In this document: piece after piece, positions 24,497 through 32,580 of the stretch
How the letters are laid out: the number at the start of each line of letters is the position of its first letter
How positions within the stretch are numbered: position 1 is the stretch's first letter
Assembly: GCF_035942955.1 (NCBI RefSeq)
Contig: NZ_DASZCQ010000030.1
Coordinates: 9,085-73,084 of the forward strand
DNA from: DASYTH01 sp035942955
GTDB lineage: Bacteria; Actinomycetota; Actinomycetes; Mycobacteriales; Pseudonocardiaceae
Reading direction: 5' to 3'
DNA: 64,000 nt
Notes under the pieces: model-generated
What the model was told of the DNA's origin: nothing
What the model saw: the letters and a program-made list of their open reading frames with translations, nothing else
Databases searched by the model: none
Position numbers and translations under genes: made by a program

Positions 24497-25498
24497 TCAT
24501 ATCCTCGCGACGGAGAACTCCCGCATCTGGGCGCCGAAGAGCGCCTGGTACGCCCCCGGACCGACACCGGTGAACGGCGTCAGCCGCAGCCGGCCCGGCG
24601 CGTCGGCGCGGACGTCGACGGAGTCGGCGTGGAACGGCGGGGCCGAGTCGAGCCGTGGTCCGAAGTAGACGATCTGGCGCAGGCCGGCGCACACGAGATG
24701 CCGCAAGCACTGCCGGCACGACGAGGCCGTGACGTACATCGTGGACCCGCCGATGTCCAGCCGGTTGCGCGCGGCGGTGAGCAGGGCCGCCATCTCGGCG
24801 TGCACGACCCGGCCAAGTGACTCGAAGGTCTGCGCCGCCGCGCCGCCGTGGCCGACGCCGTGCGAACCCTGCTGCTTGTCGAAGGCCGCCAGCAGGTCGG
24901 CGGCCACCGTCGCGGCCGGCCCCGGCAGGCTGACTCCGCCCGCGGCCAGCAGATCCAGCAGCGTCTCGACGGTGGCGAGGCGGACCGCCGTCGCCGGATC
25001 GCCGGCGAGCCGGATGTCGCGGGCATCGCCCGGATCCCCTTCCCAGTACTGACCGCCGCCGTACGCCGGAACCTCGGCGGTGCCGAGCGCGACCACGTCC
25101 CCGCGGTCGTCGGTGAGGGCGGCGCCGACGCCACCCCGCCATGCCGCCGACCGCAACGCGGCGCCGTAGGCCGCGTGCATGCCGTACTCCGCCCGGGACG
25201 GAGTCACCCGCCGCGCGTTGGTCACCAGGTCCACCAACCGGCGCACGCTCCCGGCGGTGTCGCCGGTCTCGTCGACGACGTACAGCCGGTCGTGTGCCGC
25301 GCGCGCGGTCAGCAGCGCCGATGTCGTCGGGACGGCGAGGATGGCCTCCTCGCCGGGCGGTGCGGCGAGGCTCCCGGCGCCGACCTGCCGCACCAGCGGC
25401 GGCCGCGGCCAGGATCCCGCCCCGATCAACGCCGTGAGGGCGCCGGCCACGGTGTCGCTGTCGGTCGCGATGACCGGACGTCGCAGGCTGTTCGTCAC
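24497..25498 (-). CDS. Cytidylate-deaminase-family protein (AvcD/dCTP-deaminase-like)
   Basis: The start is at GTG 25498, overlapping the upstream kinase stop by 4 bp. A longer reading to 25624 only shadows that gene. The 333 residues end in a zinc deaminase domain: HAEMAALL gives the His ligand and catalytic Glu, and SSCRQCLRH gives the two Cys ligands. It is preceded by EVPAYGGGQYWEGD, a segment seen in dCMP/dCTP deaminases of the anti-phage AvcD type. The N-terminal about 110 residues have no Walker A loop, so the P-loop half found in AvcD is missing or replaced. It probably deaminates a cytosine nucleotide or nucleoside of the pathway. A defence role is less likely inside this operon. Confidence 0.8.
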   Translation of the reverse strand: MTNSLRRPVIATDSDTVAGALTALIGAGSWPRPPLVRQVGAGSLAAPPGEEAILAVPTTSALLTARAAHDRLYVVDETGDTAGSVRRLVDLVTNARRVTPSRAEYGMHAAYGAALRSAAWRGGVGAALTDDRGDVVALGTAEVPAYGGGQYWEGDPGDARDIRLAGDPATAVRLATVETLLDLLAAGGVSLPGPAATVAADLLAAFDKQQGSHGVGHGGAAAQTFESLGRVVHAEMAALLTAARNRLDIGGSTMYVTASSCRQCLRHLVCAGLRQIVYFGPRLDSAPPFHADSVDVRADAPGRLRLTPFTGVGPGAYQALFGAQMREFSVARI

Positions 25499-26382
25499 GG
25501 CCGGCCGCCGCTCTCCCGGCCCGCCAGCACCTGTGTTTCCAGCACCCGGCGGGCGACCGCGGTGTTGCGCCGCTGCTCGAAGGAGTTCTCGAAATACCAC
25601 CTCGACACGAACATGTTGCGCCACAACGAGTATGTCGGGCCGAGAATGCCGATCCGGTCCCGAAGCGATCGGTCGGCGCCGTAACCGTCGAGCACCTCGG
25701 CGCGCCGGTGCGGATCCAGGTGGGTGAGCACGACGAGGTCGAGGGCCGGGTCACCCCAGCCGGCGTCGCCGAAGTCGACGAGGACCACCGCGTTCCCGTG
25801 CACGAGCACGTGCCGCGCCTGCAGATCCCCGTGGAGCAGAACCATGTTCACCGGTCCGGCGGCGGCAAGGGCACGCACGGCGTGCTGGATCGTCGCGTTC
25901 GCCTCGGCGCGGTTGAGCAGGCCGCGCTCGACCGCGTGGCCGGCCTCGACCTCCACCCGGTGCGCCATGTGCTCGGCCCAGTCCTGCCCGCCGTCGCAGA
26001 ACATGGGCAGCCGCGCGGGAATTCTCGCCGAGTGCAGCCGGCGGGTGGCCGCGCCGGCCGCCCGCCACAGCCGGCCGCCGTCGGCCAGCGATCGCCGGGT
26101 CGGCACCTCGGCCAGCACCAGAACCCAGTACTCACCCCGGCCACTCCACAGAACCCGCGGCACCGGCGCTCCGGCCTCCCACGCCGCCCGCAGTCCGGCG
26201 ACCTCCCGCGCGTGCCGGGCCGGGTCCTGGTCGATCTTGATGACCGCCCGGCGACCGCCCGGCAGCGTCGCCCGGCAGACCGCCCGCCGGTCCCACTGGA
26301 CATGGGGCGGCTCGAGCTCGACCGGCCCGCCGAACCGGGGCGCAAGGCAGCGCTGAACGTCGGCGTGGTACCGGACGGTCAC
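25495..26382 (-). CDS. Second APH/choline-kinase-fold kinase
   Basis: The start is at GTG 26382, overlapping the TenA-like stop by 4 bp. The apparent longer reading frame to 27072 is a shadow of that gene. The 295-residue protein carries the kinase catalytic loop LLHGDLQARHVLVHG and the metal site VLVDFGDAGWGDPALDL. An N-lobe strand with RRAVIKIDQDP likely supplies the ATP lysine. It is not closely similar in sequence to the other APH-type kinase in this operon, so it is not a recent duplicate. Candidate roles are phosphorylation of the nucleoside or base, or self-resistance. It is coupled to the deaminase-like gene by a further 4-bp overlap. Confidence 0.82.
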   Translation of the reverse strand: MTVRYHADVQRCLAPRFGGPVELEPPHVQWDRRAVCRATLPGGRRAVIKIDQDPARHAREVAGLRAAWEAGAPVPRVLWSGRGEYWVLVLAEVPTRRSLADGGRLWRAAGAATRRLHSARIPARLPMFCDGGQDWAEHMAHRVEVEAGHAVERGLLNRAEANATIQHAVRALAAAGPVNMVLLHGDLQARHVLVHGNAVVLVDFGDAGWGDPALDLVVLTHLDPHRRAEVLDGYGADRSLRDRIGILGPTYSLWRNMFVSRWYFENSFEQRRNTAVARRVLETQVLAGRESGGRP

Positions 26383-27092
26383 GGCGTCAGCACCTGCGGA
26401 GCGAAGTCGGGGTGGGCCACCGGCCGCCAGGCCGGACCCGGTTCGAGGGCGTCGTCGAACACCGCGACCTGGTGCTGGGTGCTCCGCACGAACAGCCGGA
26501 TCAGCTGCGGCCGCGTCGAGGGCTCCCGGCCGACCGCGAACTCCATCATCTCCACGTGCGCCTCGAACATGTTGTACATCTGCTTGTCCGCGTAGATCCG
26601 CGCCCACTGCCGGTACGCCTCCGGGCCCTTGATGTCGACCGACTCGAACCGCCGGCCCACCACCTTCGTGAAAAACGTGCAGGGCAACAGCGCGGCCGCG
26701 ATCTCGGCGGTCGTGCCTTCCAGCGCCGTCCGAAGTAGATGGTTGGCGTAGGCCTCGCGCCGTGGGGACAGGGCCCACCGGTCGAACCGCGGGTTGCGGA
26801 TCCCCAGCTGCTCGATGATCTGCCGTTTGGTGTCCAGCTCCTTGGCCACGAACACGTCGGACAGCAGCCGGGTGGCCGCCCTGGCCCACGGCGACCCGAC
26901 CGGAGCCTTGGCCACACCGAGCGCGACCGTCTGGTGCAGGTACGGGATGAACGGCCCGTCCTCGACCTGGAACCTGACGAACCGCTCGACCGGCAGCGTT
27001 CCCCGTTCCAGCGCGTCGAACCACGGATGGTGCTCGTAGCGGGTCCATGCCGGACCGGCGGCGGCGACGCACTCGTCGATCAGCGCCGTCAT
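26379..27092 (-). CDS. TenA/PqqC-fold protein with an altered active site
   Basis: The 237-residue all-helical protein matches TenA along its length (HPWFDALERGTLPVERF, LLPCTFF, YADKQMYNMFEAHVEMM). Compared with Bacillus TenA (Asp44, Tyr112, Cys135, Glu205), the first three are kept as Asp45, Tyr115 and Cys138. The catalytic glutamate position is Gln208 (STQHQVAVF). Canonical TenA hydrolyses the amino group of thiamin-derived aminopyrimidines or cleaves thiamin. The changed residue suggests altered chemistry or only pyrimidine binding. It starts 1 bp after the JmjC gene and overlaps the kinase gene. With the ThiD-like gene it points to an aminopyrimidine substrate in this pathway. Confidence 0.8.
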   Translation of the reverse strand: MTALIDECVAAAGPAWTRYEHHPWFDALERGTLPVERFVRFQVEDGPFIPYLHQTVALGVAKAPVGSPWARAATRLLSDVFVAKELDTKRQIIEQLGIRNPRFDRWALSPRREAYANHLLRTALEGTTAEIAAALLPCTFFTKVVGRRFESVDIKGPEAYRQWARIYADKQMYNMFEAHVEMMEFAVGREPSTRPQLIRLFVRSTQHQVAVFDDALEPGPAWRPVAHPDFAPQVLTP

Positions 27093-27093
27093 G

Positions 27094-28062
27094 TCACTGC
27101 GCCACCGCGGCGAGCAGTGTCGCCGGCGCGATGTCGAGCTTGCGGACCTCGAGCAACGCCTCGACGAACTCCCGCTCCCTGGCCGCGAAATGCGCCCGGT
27201 TCGTCCGCAGGAACTCCACGATGGTGTCGGTGTCGTAGACGGGCTGGTTGGTCAGGTCCCGCAGGCACGAACGCTGGCTGAACTGGAAGAGCGAGACGTC
27301 CGGCGACTGGGTCGTGTTGAAGCGGATCGGCATCGATATGTTGCCGTCGTCGATGGTCACCACCTGGTGCATCCAGAACGGTGGCACGTACAGCACCTCA
27401 CCGGGCGACAGGATGCCCTGGTAGCACTGCTCGAGGCCGGCCAGCTCCGGCGCGTCCTCGGCAAGGACCTCGGCGTGCGCGAGATCGTACTTCGCCGCCG
27501 GCCGCCAGTTCCGCTGCAACTGCACGGCGTCGAAGGGATGCACCATCGTGTACCGCTTGCGACCGGATATCTGGAACAGCAGCCCGTGCCACTGGTCGTT
27601 GTGGAACGGCGTGGCGTTGCCGGCCTGACCCATCCAGATTCCGCTCCACTGTGGATTGAACTCGTGACCGATGTCGGGGATCTCGAAGTCGGCCGACAGC
27701 TCCTCGTACACCGGCATGCCCGGCTCGACTCGCAGGTAGTAGGCCAGGTCGGGGTCGCGCCGCTCGATTCCGAAGATATGGCGGACGATCTCGGCGAACG
27801 AGGCCGTGACCGACTTGTTGACCTGTTGCAGGACGGTCCCCTGCATCGACTCGTCGGTGACGAACGCCGTCACCCGCTCGGCGCCGCAGCGTTCGACCAG
27901 GTGCTCCGCGGTCCACCTGCCGACCGCCGCCCACTCGCTCGCCACGCCCTCGATGACCAGCGGCAGCCCACCGTATCCGCACCATCCCGGGGTGTGCCCG
28001 GCGCCGTCGGCGGACGGAAGTCCGTGCAGTCGGGGCGCCTCGCGAAGTGCCACCATGCCCAT
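27094..28062 (-). CDS. JmjC/cupin-like Fe(II)- and 2-oxoglutarate-dependent oxygenase
   Basis: The 322-residue protein has the JmjC-type double-stranded beta-helix. The iron facial triad is visible as His154-x-Asp156 (ATPFHNDQWHG) and His232 (YVPPFWMHQVV). Lys170 in GRKRYTMVHPFDA is the likely 2-oxoglutarate or substrate contact region. Bacterial members hydroxylate or otherwise oxidise small molecules or proteins. In this operon it could oxidise the hydroxymethyl group of the base or a sugar carbon. The exact reaction is unknown. It lies 19 bp after the asparagine synthetase gene and 1 bp before the TenA-like gene. Confidence 0.83.
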   Translation of the reverse strand: MGMVALREAPRLHGLPSADGAGHTPGWCGYGGLPLVIEGVASEWAAVGRWTAEHLVERCGAERVTAFVTDESMQGTVLQQVNKSVTASFAEIVRHIFGIERRDPDLAYYLRVEPGMPVYEELSADFEIPDIGHEFNPQWSGIWMGQAGNATPFHNDQWHGLLFQISGRKRYTMVHPFDAVQLQRNWRPAAKYDLAHAEVLAEDAPELAGLEQCYQGILSPGEVLYVPPFWMHQVVTIDDGNISMPIRFNTTQSPDVSLFQFSQRSCLRDLTNQPVYDTDTIVEFLRTNRAHFAAREREFVEALLEVRKLDIAPATLLAAVAQ

Positions 28063-28081
28063 TGTCGCTGGTTCCCTTTCC

Positions 28082-29992
28082 TCAACGAATGAAGAGATCG
28101 TGCAGGATGTGCAGACCGAGCAGGTGGTTGCACACCTTGTCGATCTCGTTTCCGCTCGCGTTGTCCTGCGGACGTGTGGCCGAGTCCAGGAACTCGTGTG
28201 TCCGCTGTGGATCGACCAGGCCGGCCTCCTCGATGCGCCTGGTCGTCAGATAGTGCCGGGCCAGGCGCATGAGCTCGCGGCTGCGGTCGCCGGTGCGGTG
28301 CGCGGGTGGCGCCATGAACGCGAACTTCCGCCGCCGGTAGAGGTAGTCCGGCAGGACGAACCGAAGGGCCTCGCGCAGCACCCATTTCTCCCGGCCGTTC
28401 CGGATCCGCAACTCCGGGGGAATCCGGGCCGCCACCTCCGCGACCCGGTGATCAAGGAAGACCGGCCGGCTCTCCACCGCGTTGGCCATGTCGACCCGGT
28501 CGCCACCCCAGCTCAGGATCTGGCCGTCCAGCATGGTCTTGATCCAGGTGTACTGGGCGACGTCGAGGCGCTGCCGGCCCTCGATCATCGTGCGGTCCAG
28601 GCTCTCGGCGACGGCCGCCAGCGGGTCGTAGTCGCCGAGCTCGGCGGACAGGCCGGCGGCCAGCAGCGGCCGCACTCGCTCCCAAGTGGACACCCACGGC
28701 TGCACCCAACCCGGCGTGAAGCCACAGATCCGCTCGAACGCGGGGTGCCGGTAGGCCCGGGTGGGCAGGATCGCGCCGGCGAACAGGTTGTCGGCCTCGG
28801 CGTTGCGCACGGCCGCCGAGCCCTGGTCGATGGCGAACGCGGGGTATCCGGCGAACAGCTCGTCCGCCCCCTCGCCGGAGATGACCGCCCGGGTGCCCTG
28901 CGCCCGAGCGAACGCGCTGAGCTGCATTTTCGCGATGCCCAGGGTGTTGTAGAAGGTTCGTTCGCTGTGCCACACACCCTTGACGTAGTTGTCGCCGTAC
29001 AGGTCGTCGTCGGTGATGTGGCGCGTCGTCAGCTCGACGTCGGCGTCCCCGGCCACCCGCTTCGCGATTCCCGACTCGTCGTAGGCGGGATCGGCGAACC
29101 CGAGGGTGAACACCCGGGGCCGGTCCTGGCGCAGGCTCACCGCGAGGCCGAGCAGCCCACCGCTGTCCATGCCGCCGGACAGATACACCCCGACCGGCAC
29201 GTCGGCCGCGGTGCGCACGGCGAGCGCGTCGACGACCACGTCCCGGATCGCCTCGCGGCACTCGTCCGGATCGCTGCGGCCGCGGCCATCGGCCGGCGGG
29301 AAGCGCATGTCCCAATACCGGTGGCCGCGGGCGACGAGCCCGCGCCGCCCGCGATCCACCACGACGACATGGCCGGCCGGCACCGAGTTGACCGTCTCGA
29401 ACGCGCTTGTCCCGGGGACCATCACCTGCACGAGCTGGTTGACCGCGGCCCGGCGGCACAGCCGGCGCGGCACGCCGGGATGCGACAGCAGCGCCTTGGC
29501 CTCCGAGGCCCAGGCCACCAGCCGGGGAGTCGCGTGGTAGTACAGCGGGCGCACCCCGAACCGGTCGCGCACCAGGACGAGCCGGTTGGTGGTCCGGTCG
29601 AACAGCGCGATCGCGAACTCGCCGCGCAGGTGCTCGACGAACCCCAGCCCGTGCCGCCGGTACAGCGCGAGCACCAGCTCGCTGTCCGACTTCGTCGCGA
29701 AGCGCTCGCCGTGCGCGGTCAGCCGCGCCCGCATGCGCTGGAAGTCGTAGATCTCGCCGACGACGGTCACCACCTGGCGCCGGTCCGCCGAGCTCAGCGG
29801 TTGGGCGCCGGTCGGGCTCAGATCGTTGATCGCCAGCCGGACCTGCCCCATCGCCACACCGGCCGCCGGGTCGACGAGCTGCCCCCGGCCGTCCGGACCG
29901 CGGTGCGCCTGCCGGCTCAGCATCCGGTCGAGCAGCCGACCCGCGCCCGGCTCGAGCCGTTCGCCGGTCAGGAAACCCGCCATGCCGCACAT
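28082..29992 (-). CDS. Asparagine synthetase (glutamine-hydrolysing)-like amidotransferase
   Basis: The start is at ATG 29992 because the following Cys2 (MCGMAGFL) is the N-terminal nucleophile of the class II glutaminase domain. A longer reading to 30079 would bury it. The 636-residue protein then shows the synthetase domain PP-loop YLSGGMDSGGLL and GEGADELFAGYP. In natural-product clusters such AsnB homologues amidate a carboxylate or form a lactam from an acyl-adenylate. An acidic intermediate from oxidation or from the ATCase-like step could be the substrate; this is inference. It starts 4 bp after the ATCase-like gene. Confidence 0.9.
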   Translation of the reverse strand: MCGMAGFLTGERLEPGAGRLLDRMLSRQAHRGPDGRGQLVDPAAGVAMGQVRLAINDLSPTGAQPLSSADRRQVVTVVGEIYDFQRMRARLTAHGERFATKSDSELVLALYRRHGLGFVEHLRGEFAIALFDRTTNRLVLVRDRFGVRPLYYHATPRLVAWASEAKALLSHPGVPRRLCRRAAVNQLVQVMVPGTSAFETVNSVPAGHVVVVDRGRRGLVARGHRYWDMRFPPADGRGRSDPDECREAIRDVVVDALAVRTAADVPVGVYLSGGMDSGGLLGLAVSLRQDRPRVFTLGFADPAYDESGIAKRVAGDADVELTTRHITDDDLYGDNYVKGVWHSERTFYNTLGIAKMQLSAFARAQGTRAVISGEGADELFAGYPAFAIDQGSAAVRNAEADNLFAGAILPTRAYRHPAFERICGFTPGWVQPWVSTWERVRPLLAAGLSAELGDYDPLAAVAESLDRTMIEGRQRLDVAQYTWIKTMLDGQILSWGGDRVDMANAVESRPVFLDHRVAEVAARIPPELRIRNGREKWVLREALRFVLPDYLYRRRKFAFMAPPAHRTGDRSRELMRLARHYLTTRRIEEAGLVDPQRTHEFLDSATRPQDNASGNEIDKVCNHLLGLHILHDLFIR

Positions 29993-29996
29993 CGCG

Positions 29997-31133
29997 CTAT
30001 CCGGCTTTCCGCGTGTCCGGCGCGTCCTCGAGCCGGGACGCACCACGGAGGACTCCCCGCAGCCGGCCGGTGAGCGCAAGCAGCAAGGCCTGCCGCACGA
30101 ACACCGCTCCGTTGGCCTGGTCGAAATACAGGTTGTGCGGGGTGTCGTCGAGGCTCGGGCTCAGCTCGTCATGTCGGGCCAACGGATGCAGGATGACGGT
30201 GTCCGGTTTCATCGGTGTCGTGCGGTCGACGCGAACCGTCGAGCCCACCACCTCGTACCGCTGCCCGACCGGCACCAGCGCGTTCTGGTAGATGACGTCG
30301 AAATCGGACACGTGCTCGGCGAACAGCGGGGTGCACCGGTACGGCCACCCGGCGCGCTCTATGGCCGCCACCAGGCCGGCGTCCAGGGGCTCGAGCGCAT
30401 CCGACACGATCGTCAGGTCGCCAACCGCGTGGGGAAAGCATGCGGTCCCCAGCAACAGAAAGCTGCGCATGGACCGCATGAGGCGCGGGGTGCCGAGCAT
30501 GGCCAGCGAGATCCGCCGGTCCGGCCGCGGGTTCGCGGCGCCGAGCTCGTTGCGCCACTTGAGCAGCGCGTACCAGTCGGCCATCGCCTGGGTGGGGTGC
30601 TCGTCGCAGCCGTTGCCGCCGTTGATCAACGGCACGTCCAGGCCGGCCCGGATCTCCTCGACGGACCGCTCCGAGCTGTGCCGCAATACCACGACGTCGG
30701 CGTAGGAGCTGAACATGACGCCGGTGTCGGCGAGGCTCTCTCCCTTGTGGACACCGGTGAAGTGGGCGTCCGGGACGCTGACGACCGATCCGCCGAGCCG
30801 GTGCGCCGCACTTTCGAAGGACAGGCGGGTGCGTGTGCTCGGCTCGAAGAACACGGTCAGCAGGATCTTTCCGGTCAGCGCCGCCCCCGCCCGGAGGACA
30901 TTCGTCTGCAGGCTTGCCGCCACCTGAAAGAGATCTAGAAGCTCGCTACGCGAGATGTCGAGCGCGGATACAATTGATGCGCGCTCGAGCCGGTCGAGGG
31001 ACTTTACCTGCTCGTCGCGCAGCGCGAGCGGAGCCGGGTCCGGCACAAGCCGGCCCGTTTCCAACGAGCGGCTCAAGTCTGGTAGGCGATGCACAGCCAC
31101 GCCGGCTCCAATAACAGGTATCGCGCAGATCAT
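29997..31133 (-). CDS. Aspartate-carbamoyltransferase-like enzyme (pathway paralogue)
   Basis: The protein is about 378 residues from ATG 31133, with roughly 60 residues more at the N-terminus than a catalytic PyrB; the precise start is uncertain. The carbamoyl-phosphate motif FEPSTRTRLSFESAA is intact, followed by HPTQAMADWYAL and the aspartate-domain segments HPLARHDELSPSLDDTPH and YFDQANGAVFVRQALL. These are ATCase-like, not OTCase-like. No other pyrimidine operon gene is nearby. It could carbamoylate an amine of the product or be a duplicated, drug-insensitive ATCase that protects de novo pyrimidine synthesis. It is the first gene of the eleven-gene minus-strand operon, divergent from the GT87 gene. 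Confidence 0.85.
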   Translation of the reverse strand: MICAIPVIGAGVAVHRLPDLSRSLETGRLVPDPAPLALRDEQVKSLDRLERASIVSALDISRSELLDLFQVAASLQTNVLRAGAALTGKILLTVFFEPSTRTRLSFESAAHRLGGSVVSVPDAHFTGVHKGESLADTGVMFSSYADVVVLRHSSERSVEEIRAGLDVPLINGGNGCDEHPTQAMADWYALLKWRNELGAANPRPDRRISLAMLGTPRLMRSMRSFLLLGTACFPHAVGDLTIVSDALEPLDAGLVAAIERAGWPYRCTPLFAEHVSDFDVIYQNALVPVGQRYEVVGSTVRVDRTTPMKPDTVILHPLARHDELSPSLDDTPHNLYFDQANGAVFVRQALLLALTGRLRGVLRGASRLEDAPDTRKAG

Positions 31134-31305
31134 CTGGCGCCCAACAATGGCACACGCGCCCCGCCGTGACAACGTCGGCGATACTCGCGCGGCGTGTTCA
31201 ACTGTGCGGAACAAACGGTTATACACCGTGGCGCACCTACTCCGGCACGAGCGACGCACGACCGGCACACAATACAATTGCTCAGATCAATTTCTGGCCA
31301 AGATC

Positions 31306-31310
31306 GGGAG
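31306..31310 (+). promoter_or_regulatory. Ribosome-binding site deciding a TTG start
   Basis: A GGGAG segment lies 7 nt before TTG 31318. The next in-frame ATG (31396) has no comparable site, so the GT87 protein probably begins at the TTG, adding a 26-residue cytoplasmic leader. Confidence 0.55.
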
Positions 31311-31317
31311 AGCTACA

Positions 31318-32580
31318 TTGACCGCAGGACCGCAGCAATCGGCGAAGGTGCACGTCGACGACGGTATCGCGCGCACCTCCGCGGAGAAGCCGCTGATGAG
31401 CGCACTGCGTTGGCTGCCGCTTGCCGTCGTCGGCGCGATCGCCATTGCGCTGGTGGAGCGCGCGATACACGGGGCCTGGCCATTTTGGATGGAGGACTTC
31501 GATGTCCAGCGAATGGCCGCCGCCGCGGCGCTGCACGGCGACGCCCTGTACCACGCGCCGGAACCGAGAACCGGGCTGTTCTACACGCACACGCCCTTCG
31601 CGGCGTTGCTGTTCATCCCATTCGCCCTCGTCCCGGCGACCCTTGCCGGGATCGCCTGGTACGCGGTCGAGGCGCTGTTCCTCGAGTTGGCCGTCTGGAT
31701 CATGCTCGGCGTGGTCGGCGTTCGGCGGGCGGGCCGTCGGGCCGGGCTGACCCTCGGCATCACGCTCGGCGCGCTCCTGCTCGACCCGATCGACTACGAC
31801 CTGCGGCTCGGCCAACCCCACCTGATGCTGATGGTGCTGGTGCTGGCCGATTTCGTGTACGGCGCCGGTCGTCGCTGGCACGGCGTGGGCATCGGCCTGG
31901 CCGCGGGAGTCAAGCTCGTTCCGTTGATCTTCATTCTGTACCTGTTGCTCACCCGCCGGATCCGCGCGGCGATCACCGCGGCCGGCACGTTCCTGCTCAC
32001 CGTGGCCGTCGGTTTCGCGTTCCTGCCAGGGGACTCCGTCGAGTACTTCGGCCGCGGCACGGCGCTCAACCTGCCCCGGATCGGCCTTCCCCAGCTTCCG
32101 TTCGACCAGTCGTTGCGCGGGGTGCTCGCCCGGTTGGGGCTCACCGGCAGCCCGGTCAGCCCGGTGTGGCTGGTGACGGCCCTGCTCGTGGTGGCGGCGG
32201 GCCTGCTGATCGCCGTCCGGCTGTACCAGGCGGGTGAACGGACGTGGGCCGTGCTCGCCTGCGGCCTGACCAGCGTGCTGGTCTCGCCCGTCTCGTGGGA
32301 GCACTACTGGGTGTGGGTGCTGCCCATCATGATCATGCTGGGCGCCCAGGCGGTGCGCCATCGCTCGGTGTTCCCGGCCGTCCTGGTCGTCCTCCTCGCC
32401 GCGGCCTTCGGCCCACGGTGGCTGCACTGGTTCGCACCGGTCGACGCCGCGATCGAGCTGCGGCTCAACCCGCTCCAGCAGCTGGCCGCGGCCGTCTTCC
32501 CACTGGCCGGGCTGATCCTCCTGCTGGTCCTGGCGATCACGGTTCGGCGGCGGCGACTCGGTGCGCCGAGGCCGGGCTGA
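31318..32580 (+). CDS. GT87/GT-C-fold polyprenyl-phosphate-sugar-dependent glycosyltransferase
   Basis: From TTG 31318 the protein has 420 residues, from ATG 31396 394. It has about ten transmembrane helices, an early extracytoplasmic acidic motif (FWMEDFDVQRM) typical of GT-C active sites, TPFAALLFIPFALVPA, LRLGQPHLMLM and SPVSWEHYWVWVLP, as in the actinobacterial PIM alpha-mannosyltransferase-like DUF2029/GT87 family. Such enzymes use polyprenyl-phosphate sugars on the outer membrane face. Together with GtrA and the GT2 enzyme at the other end of the cluster it completes a lipid-linked glycosylation route, so the metabolite may be glycosylated outside the cytoplasm. Its 3' end overlaps the CMP-hydrolase-like gene by 44 bp. 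Confidence 0.83.
   Translation: MTAGPQQSAKVHVDDGIARTSAEKPLMSALRWLPLAVVGAIAIALVERAIHGAWPFWMEDFDVQRMAAAAALHGDALYHAPEPRTGLFYTHTPFAALLFIPFALVPATLAGIAWYAVEALFLELAVWIMLGVVGVRRAGRRAGLTLGITLGALLLDPIDYDLRLGQPHLMLMVLVLADFVYGAGRRWHGVGIGLAAGVKLVPLIFILYLLLTRRIRAAITAAGTFLLTVAVGFAFLPGDSVEYFGRGTALNLPRIGLPQLPFDQSLRGVLARLGLTGSPVSPVWLVTALLVVAAGLLIAVRLYQAGERTWAVLACGLTSVLVSPVSWEHYWVWVLPIMIMLGAQAVRHRSVFPAVLVVLLAAAFGPRWLHWFAPVDAAIELRLNPLQQLAAAVFPLAGLILLLVLAITVRRRRLGAPRPG

Noticed and set aside
24483..25754. Long Arg/Ala/Gly-rich frames antiparallel or offset to real genes (here and throughout)
   Set aside because: They mirror high-GC codon bias of the true genes, lack domains, and are contradicted by the conserved motifs in the chosen frames.
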